Assembly (NCBI GenBank): GCA_030546905.1
Contig: JAUOPI010000003.1
Span: 62,001-126,000 of the forward strand
From: Granulosicoccaceae sp. 1_MG-2023
GTDB taxonomy: Bacteria > Pseudomonadota > Gammaproteobacteria > Granulosicoccales > Granulosicoccaceae
Reading direction: 5' to 3'
DNA: 64,000 bases
Below the pieces are notes generated by a model, which saw only the letters and a program-made list of their open reading frames with translations, was not told the origin of the DNA and made no database searches. Of this stretch, positions 61,572-64,000 are shown one piece after another; within the stretch, counting starts at the first letter, position 1, and the number at the start of each line of letters is the position of its first letter. A program made the position numbers and the translations under genes.

Positions 61572-62930
61572 GTGACATCGCCATTCACTGACGCTGACAA
61601 GCAATACGTTCTGCACCCGTTTACCCCGCTGACACCGCACCAGGAAAACGGCCCCTTTGTCATCACCCGCGGTGAAGGCATTTACGTCTGGGATGACGAA
61701 GGCCGGCAATACATCGAAGGCATGTCGGGCCTGTGGTGCACCTCGCTGGGCTTTTCCGAACCACGCCTGGTAGAAGCCGCCCGGCAACAACTCGAAACCC
61801 TGCCCTTCTCGCATATGTTCACGCACCGCGCCACCGAGCCGGCCATTGAACTGAGCGAGCAACTGGTCAAGCTGGCACCGGCGGGAATTGCCCGTGCATT
61901 TCTGGTCAACTCCGGCTCCGAAGCGGTCGACACCGCACTGAAAATGGCCTGGTACTACTGGAATTCACAGGGCCAACCGAAGAAGAAAAAATTCATCTCA
62001 CGCCGCCGCGCCTATCATGGTGTGACCATCGCCGCCGGCAGTGTGACGGCCCTGCCCTATGTGCAGGACGGCTTCGACCTGCCGGCCATAGCCGCCGTGC
62101 ATTGCGAAACCCCGCACTACTACCGCTACGCCAAAGACGGCGAATCAGAAGCGCAGTTTGTTGCCCGTCTGGCAGAGGAACTGGAAGCGCAGATCCTGGC
62201 CGAGGGTGCCGACAGCATCGCTGCGTTTATCGCCGAACCGGTGATGGGCGCCGGTGGGGCCATGACGCCGCCGGCGGGTTATTTTGAGGCCATTCAGGCG
62301 GTATTGCAGAAACACGACATCCTGTTTATCGCCGATGAGGTGATCTGTGGTTTCGGGCGCACCGGCAATATGTTCGGCAGCCAGACCTACAACATCACGC
62401 CGGACCTGATGACCTGCGCCAAGCAGCTCTCCTCGGCTTATCTGCCGATCGGCGCGGTACTGGTCTCCGAGAAGCTCTACAAGGGTTTTGTCAGCATGAG
62501 CGACAAGCTCGGCATGTTCGGCACCGGCAACACCTATGGCGGACATCCGGTGGCCGCTGCGGTGGCAGTGGAAACCCTGAAAATCTATCAGGAACGGGAC
62601 ACTATCGCTCATGTGCGGCGCGTATCTGAGCCTTTCCTGCAGCGTCTGCACGCACTCGGCGAACATCCGCTGATCGGCAATACCCGCGGCGTCGGCCTGA
62701 TCGCCGGTATTGAGATCGTCAAAGACAAAGCCAGCAAAGCGCAATATCCGGTGGCAGACAAAATGGCCGCCCGGGTCATGGCCGCGGCACGCGCCGAAGG
62801 CCTGATCGTACGCGCCGTGCCGGGTGACAGCATTGCCATTTGTCCGCCCCTGATTATCAGCGAAGAGGAAATCCACTCGCTGTTCGACCGGCTGACCCGT
62901 GCGCTGGACAAGGTGCACAGCACGCTTTAA
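61572..62930 (+). CDS. Class III PLP-dependent aminotransferase (omega-amino acid:pyruvate type)
   Basis: A 452-residue fold-type I aminotransferase. HGVTIAAGSVTALPYVQDGF and FIAEPVMGAGGAMTPPAGYF precede FIADEVICGFGRTGNMFG, which carries the Asp that binds the pyridine nitrogen. The PLP lysine is in CAKQLSSAYLPIGAV. GNTYGGHPVAAAVAVET is typical of the beta-alanine, taurine or polyamine:pyruvate enzymes. It starts at GTG 61572 with GGAGG seven bases upstream, a near-ideal site. The amine substrate cannot be decided here. Confidence 0.9.
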   Translation: MTSPFTDADKQYVLHPFTPLTPHQENGPFVITRGEGIYVWDDEGRQYIEGMSGLWCTSLGFSEPRLVEAARQQLETLPFSHMFTHRATEPAIELSEQLVKLAPAGIARAFLVNSGSEAVDTALKMAWYYWNSQGQPKKKKFISRRRAYHGVTIAAGSVTALPYVQDGFDLPAIAAVHCETPHYYRYAKDGESEAQFVARLAEELEAQILAEGADSIAAFIAEPVMGAGGAMTPPAGYFEAIQAVLQKHDILFIADEVICGFGRTGNMFGSQTYNITPDLMTCAKQLSSAYLPIGAVLVSEKLYKGFVSMSDKLGMFGTGNTYGGHPVAAAVAVETLKIYQERDTIAHVRRVSEPFLQRLHALGEHPLIGNTRGVGLIAGIEIVKDKASKAQYPVADKMAARVMAAARAEGLIVRAVPGDSIAICPPLIISEEEIHSLFDRLTRALDKVHSTL

Positions 62931-62942
62931 TACAAGCCCCGA

Positions 62943-62971
62943 GGTGCGGGCGCGCTTGCCGCGTCCGCACC
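62943..62971 (+). terminator. Hairpin after the aminotransferase gene
   Basis: GGTGCGG-G-CGCG / CGCG-T-CCGCACC (7 bp, one mismatch, 4 bp, 5-base loop) lies 12 bases after the stop. No U-tract follows, so termination would be weak or Rho-assisted. Confidence 0.4.
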
Positions 62972-63005
62972 GTCGCCCTGACACTTTCCCGATACATCAC
63001 AACAC

Positions 63006-63902
63006 ATGGCCGAGCATCTGCTTATCACCGGCGCCAGCGGCTTTCTGGGCTGGAAACTGGCACATATCGCACGCCGCCGCTTCCGCGTCAGCGGTCTCTG
63101 TCACGCGCACAACAGCGCCATACCGGGCGTCAGCCTGCATCAGGCGGACCTGGCGCAGACACACCGGATCGCGCCGCTGCTGGAGCGGATCAAACCGGAT
63201 GCGGTGATTCATCTGGCCGCCATGTCCTCACCGAATCAGTGCGAACAACAAGCCGCCCTCTCACAGGCCCTCAACGTCGACGCCACGGAAGCGATCGGCC
63301 GCTGGTGTCAGCAACACGCGGTGCCTCTGGTATTCAGCTCCTCAAGCCAGGTTTATGATGGCGAACAGGCGCCCTATAGTGAACACTCGCCCTGTGCGCC
63401 CCGTAACCGCTACGGCGAGCAGAAGCTGGCCGCGGAAAATGCGCTGCGCCGGGTCTGCCCGCAGGCCACCGTATGCCGCGTACCGCTGATGTACGGCGCC
63501 GCGCCGCCGGCGGCAGCCAGCTCCTTACAACCGGTCTTGCAGGCCCTGCACAGCGGCCGGCCGATAAAGCTCTTTACCGATGAAATCCGCAGCTCGCTGG
63601 GTGCACGCGCGGCCGCTGAAGGCTTGCTACGGATGCTGGAGGTGCCGGCTGAGCTGCTGATCCTGGCCGGAGACGAGGCCTTATCGCGCTATGAATTCGG
63701 CCTGCGGGTCGCCGCGTATTACGGACTCGACCCGGCCCCTTTGCAGCCCGCCAAACAAGCGGATCTGCCCATGGCAGCGGGCCGGCCGCGGGACCTGACC
63801 ATGCGCAATGCGCGGGCCAGATCCTTCGGCTTCAGGCCACTGAGCGTGGAAGACGAGCTGCGCCATGCCGACAGCCTGAGCGCCCCCGGGACAGCGCACT
63901 GA
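63006..63902 (+). CDS. RmlD-like NAD(P)-dependent sugar-nucleotide reductase/epimerase family protein
   Basis: A 298-residue extended SDR. The Rossmann motif GASGFLGWK is at residues 9-17, AVIHLAAMSSPNQCE near 75, FSSSSQVYDGEQAPYSE near 115, and the catalytic YGEQK follows PRNR. It resembles dTDP-4-dehydrorhamnose reductase (RmlD), but no other dTDP-sugar genes adjoin it, so the substrate may be different. The ATG at 63006 follows 75 bases after the aminotransferase stop. It is followed by a GNAT gene in the same direction. Confidence 0.85.
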   Translation: MAEHLLITGASGFLGWKLAHIARRRFRVSGLCHAHNSAIPGVSLHQADLAQTHRIAPLLERIKPDAVIHLAAMSSPNQCEQQAALSQALNVDATEAIGRWCQQHAVPLVFSSSSQVYDGEQAPYSEHSPCAPRNRYGEQKLAAENALRRVCPQATVCRVPLMYGAAPPAAASSLQPVLQALHSGRPIKLFTDEIRSSLGARAAAEGLLRMLEVPAELLILAGDEALSRYEFGLRVAAYYGLDPAPLQPAKQADLPMAAGRPRDLTMRNARARSFGFRPLSVEDELRHADSLSAPGTAH

Positions 63903-63934
63903 GACGTAGCCCCAACCGCAGGAAACGCGCAACC

Positions 63935-64000
63935 ATGACAGAACAGCCCCCCACACTGACGCTACGCGAGGCCGGCAGGCACGACATCGCGGCAATCACG
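63935..64000 (+). CDS. GNAT-family N-acetyltransferase (5' end only)
   Basis: Only 22 codons are inside the window. The N-terminus (MTEQPPTLTLREAGRHDIAA) has the LREA-x-x-x-D-x-x-A pattern with which GNAT acetyltransferases begin. AGGAAA is placed before the ATG. The acetyl-CoA-binding motif lies outside, so the assignment rests on the start alone. Confidence 0.55.
   Translation, partial: MTEQPPTLTLREAGRHDIAAIT

Overview
The window is a stretch of a Gammaproteobacterial chromosome, moderately GC-rich. The support is RimO, a Pseudomonas-type ETF/ETF-ubiquinone oxidoreductase set, a FadL plus VolA-like lipoprotein pair, a large FadE, a DUF2788 protein and the chemotaxis and second-messenger proteins. 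The genus cannot be fixed from the sequence. The weight of acyl-CoA genes points to an aerobic degrader of lipids, hydrocarbons or terpenoid/cyclic acids. I see no phage, insertion sequence, CRISPR array or rRNA.

Region 1 (1-28.2 kb) is a CoA-ester catabolic island. It has a two-ACAD/enoyl-CoA hydratase operon (1-2909). Next come a TRAP transporter with two tandem solute-binding proteins and an acid:CoA ligase (3079-9042), then a thioesterase and a divergent enoyl-CoA hydratase. A long leftward cluster (10764-23180) follows: ligase, enoyl-CoA hydratase, alpha-methylacyl-CoA racemase, a mesaconyl-CoA-transferase-like protein, MaoC hydratase, MFE-2-type SDR, a methylsuccinyl-CoA-dehydrogenase-like ACAD, SCP2-type thiolase, a degenerate HMG-CoA-synthase/DUF35 fusion and another ACAD. 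A divergent LysR regulator and etfBA plus ETF-QO pass the electrons to quinone. Together these look like uptake, CoA activation and beta-oxidation of an alpha-methyl-branched or cyclic carboxylic acid. The substrate is unknown.

Region 2 (28.2-39.6 kb) holds a DUF2788 protein, a VWA protein paired with a Tim14-like membrane J-protein, a small four-helix membrane protein, rimO, a membrane protein of unknown function, the fadL/VolA-like pair, fadE and folE.

Region 3 (39.7-46.0 kb) is nitrate-related: cysG (siroheme), a TrpD2-like protein and the nrt nitrate ABC transporter. Upstream of nrtA there is a good sigma-54 promoter match with an NtrC-type enhancer, implying control by nitrogen limitation. 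No nitrate or nitrite reductase lies in the window.

Region 4 (46.0-54.5 kb) has a small protein ending in a double-glycine motif, a PilZ protein, a polar amino-acid ABC transporter, an HDOD protein, cheD and a Cache/PAS chemoreceptor. Region 5 (54.6-61.2 kb) is a tightly coupled moxR-DUF58-DUF4381-batABCD operon. The right end carries tRNA-Arg(CCG), a class III aminotransferase, an RmlD-like SDR and the start of a GNAT acetyltransferase.
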